The notes under the pieces were generated by a model that had not been told where the DNA came from, did not search any database, and worked only from the letters and a program-made list of their open reading frames with translations. This document shows, piece after piece, positions 63,246-64,000 of a stretch of DNA of 64,000 nucleotides (positions within the stretch are counted from its first letter, which is position 1; the number at the start of each line of letters is the position of its first letter). The DNA is from Amycolatopsis sp. cg9 (lineage in GTDB: Bacteria > Actinomycetota > Actinomycetes > Mycobacteriales > Pseudonocardiaceae), in assembly GCF_041346945.1 (NCBI RefSeq), contig NZ_CP166850.1, forward strand, positions 5,688,501 through 5,752,500, written 5' to 3'. Both the position numbers and the translations under genes were made by a program.

Positions 63246-64000
63246 ATGAACGATTCCCCGACGGCGTTGCTCCGGCAGCTCGCTGAAGTCGGCGTGCCCG
63301 CGGACGCGTCGCCCCGGCGCCGATCCGAGTACGCCTACGACGCCTCCAACTACCGCGTCGAACCCCTCGCGGTCGCGTTCCCGCGCTCGGTCGACGACGT
63401 CGTGGCCGCCGTCGCGGCGTGCCGGGCGACCGGTACCGCGATCATCGCCCGCGGCGGCGGCACGTCGATGGCGGGCAACGCCGTCGGTCCCGGGCTCGTC
63501 TTGGACTTCTCGCGGCACATGAACCGCGTCCTCGCGATCGACGAGGAGGCCGGGACGGTCGACGTCGAGCCCGGCGTCGTGCTCGCGGCGCTCTCTCGTG
63601 AGGTGGAGCGGGCGACCGGCGGGCGCCGCACGTTCGCGCCGGACCCGTCGTCGAAGAACCGCGCGACGATCGGGGGAGCGATCGGGAACGACGCGTGCGG
63701 CAACCACTCGGTCCGCTACGGCCGTACGTCCGACCACGTAGCCGAGATCGACGTCGTCACCTCCGACGGCGCGCGGCTGACGGCGACGGAGACGGGGCTG
63801 CGGGCCACCGATCCCGCGGACTCGTTCTCGGCCGGCCGGGCGGCGGCGCTCACGGCGTCGCTGACCCGGCTCGCCCGGGAGAACCTGAGCGCGTTCCGCG
63901 TCGAACTCGGCCGCATCCCCCGGCAGGTTTCGGGCTACCACCTCGAGAACTTGTTGCCGGAGCGGAAGTTCAACGTCGCGCGCGCCGTCGTCGGCTCCGA
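63246..64000 (+). CDS. FAD-binding oxidase/2-hydroxyacid dehydrogenase, 5' part
   Basis: Open frame from ATG 63246 to the window end, about 251 residues so far. The FAD_binding_4 (GlcD-type) domain is clear: SVDDVVAAVAACRATG, ARGGGTSMAGNAVGPG, TVDVEPGVVLAAL, and PSSKNRATIGGAIGNDACGNHSVRYGRTSDHV. This is the pattern of D-lactate, glycolate or D-2-hydroxyglutarate dehydrogenases; the large fused versions carry an iron-sulfur C-terminus that would lie beyond the window. It follows the bicupin gene by eight bases and would oxidise a 2-hydroxy acid product of the cluster. Confidence 0.85.
   Translation, partial: MNDSPTALLRQLAEVGVPADASPRRRSEYAYDASNYRVEPLAVAFPRSVDDVVAAVAACRATGTAIIARGGGTSMAGNAVGPGLVLDFSRHMNRVLAIDEEAGTVDVEPGVVLAALSREVERATGGRRTFAPDPSSKNRATIGGAIGNDACGNHSVRYGRTSDHVAEIDVVTSDGARLTATETGLRATDPADSFSAGRAAALTASLTRLARENLSAFRVELGRIPRQVSGYHLENLLPERKFNVARAVVGS

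Overview
The window is GC-rich DNA from an actinomycete, most likely a member of the Pseudonocardiaceae such as Amycolatopsis. This is inferred from codon bias, frequent GTG/TTG starts, and a gene set of actinobacterial types: LCP protein, TIGR03084 protein, DUF3558-like lipoprotein, HTH-nSTAND protein, AlkZ-type protein and GH18 chitinase with a DasR-like box. Genes are densely packed with many 4-bp ATGA/GTGA overlaps. I saw no tRNA, rRNA, CRISPR array, prophage or intact insertion sequence.

Layout. 1-6.6 kb: end of an LCP cell-wall gene, GNAT, PrxQ/BCP peroxiredoxin, a degenerate GGDEF-EAL protein, a P450 paired with an AraC regulator, and a flavin/F420-type small oxidoreductase. 7-14 kb: metE under a cobalamin riboswitch, then nrdAB, whose small subunit has Phe in place of the radical Tyr (class Ic signature). 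14-25.4 kb: an acyl-CoA catabolic cluster (ADC-family protein and enoyl-CoA hydratase on one strand; TIGR03084, AtuA, two acyl-CoA dehydrogenases, both acyl-CoA carboxylase subunits, SDR and TetR on the other), resembling the M. tuberculosis Rv0971c-Rv0976c region and the Pseudomonas atu genes.

25.4-31.9 kb is the most unusual part: a translationally coupled minus-strand trio (Nudix protein with NrtR-like winged helix; nucleoside phosphorylase/MTAN-like protein; the same PNP domain fused to NB-ARC and tetratricopeptide repeats), facing an HTH-nSTAND ATPase gene across an intergenic region with two 18-bp repeats that carry the -35 elements of both divergent promoters. It looks like an NLR-type conflict or defence module.

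32-45 kb: small Cys-rich protein, methionine aminopeptidase and MurJ separated by twin GGTAT-N4-ATACC boxes, NCS1 permease, chitinase, an active-looking diguanylate cyclase, lipoprotein, 2OG-Fe(II) oxygenase with a cytosine-deaminase-like protein, WYL regulator, AlkZ-type protein, DinB protein and TetR. 45-53 kb: regulator/effector pairs (LysR/EamA, TetR/SDR, XRE/MFS) and a truncated molybdopterin oxidoreductase. 54-64 kb: a catabolic cluster (MFS, Zn-ADH, two ALDHs, ketopantoate-reductase-like protein, HpcH/HpaI aldolase, SDR, bicupin, FAD oxidase running off the end) with two near-identical operators in its two divergent promoter regions, which suggests one regulon. Its substrate is unknown and its regulator is not in the window.
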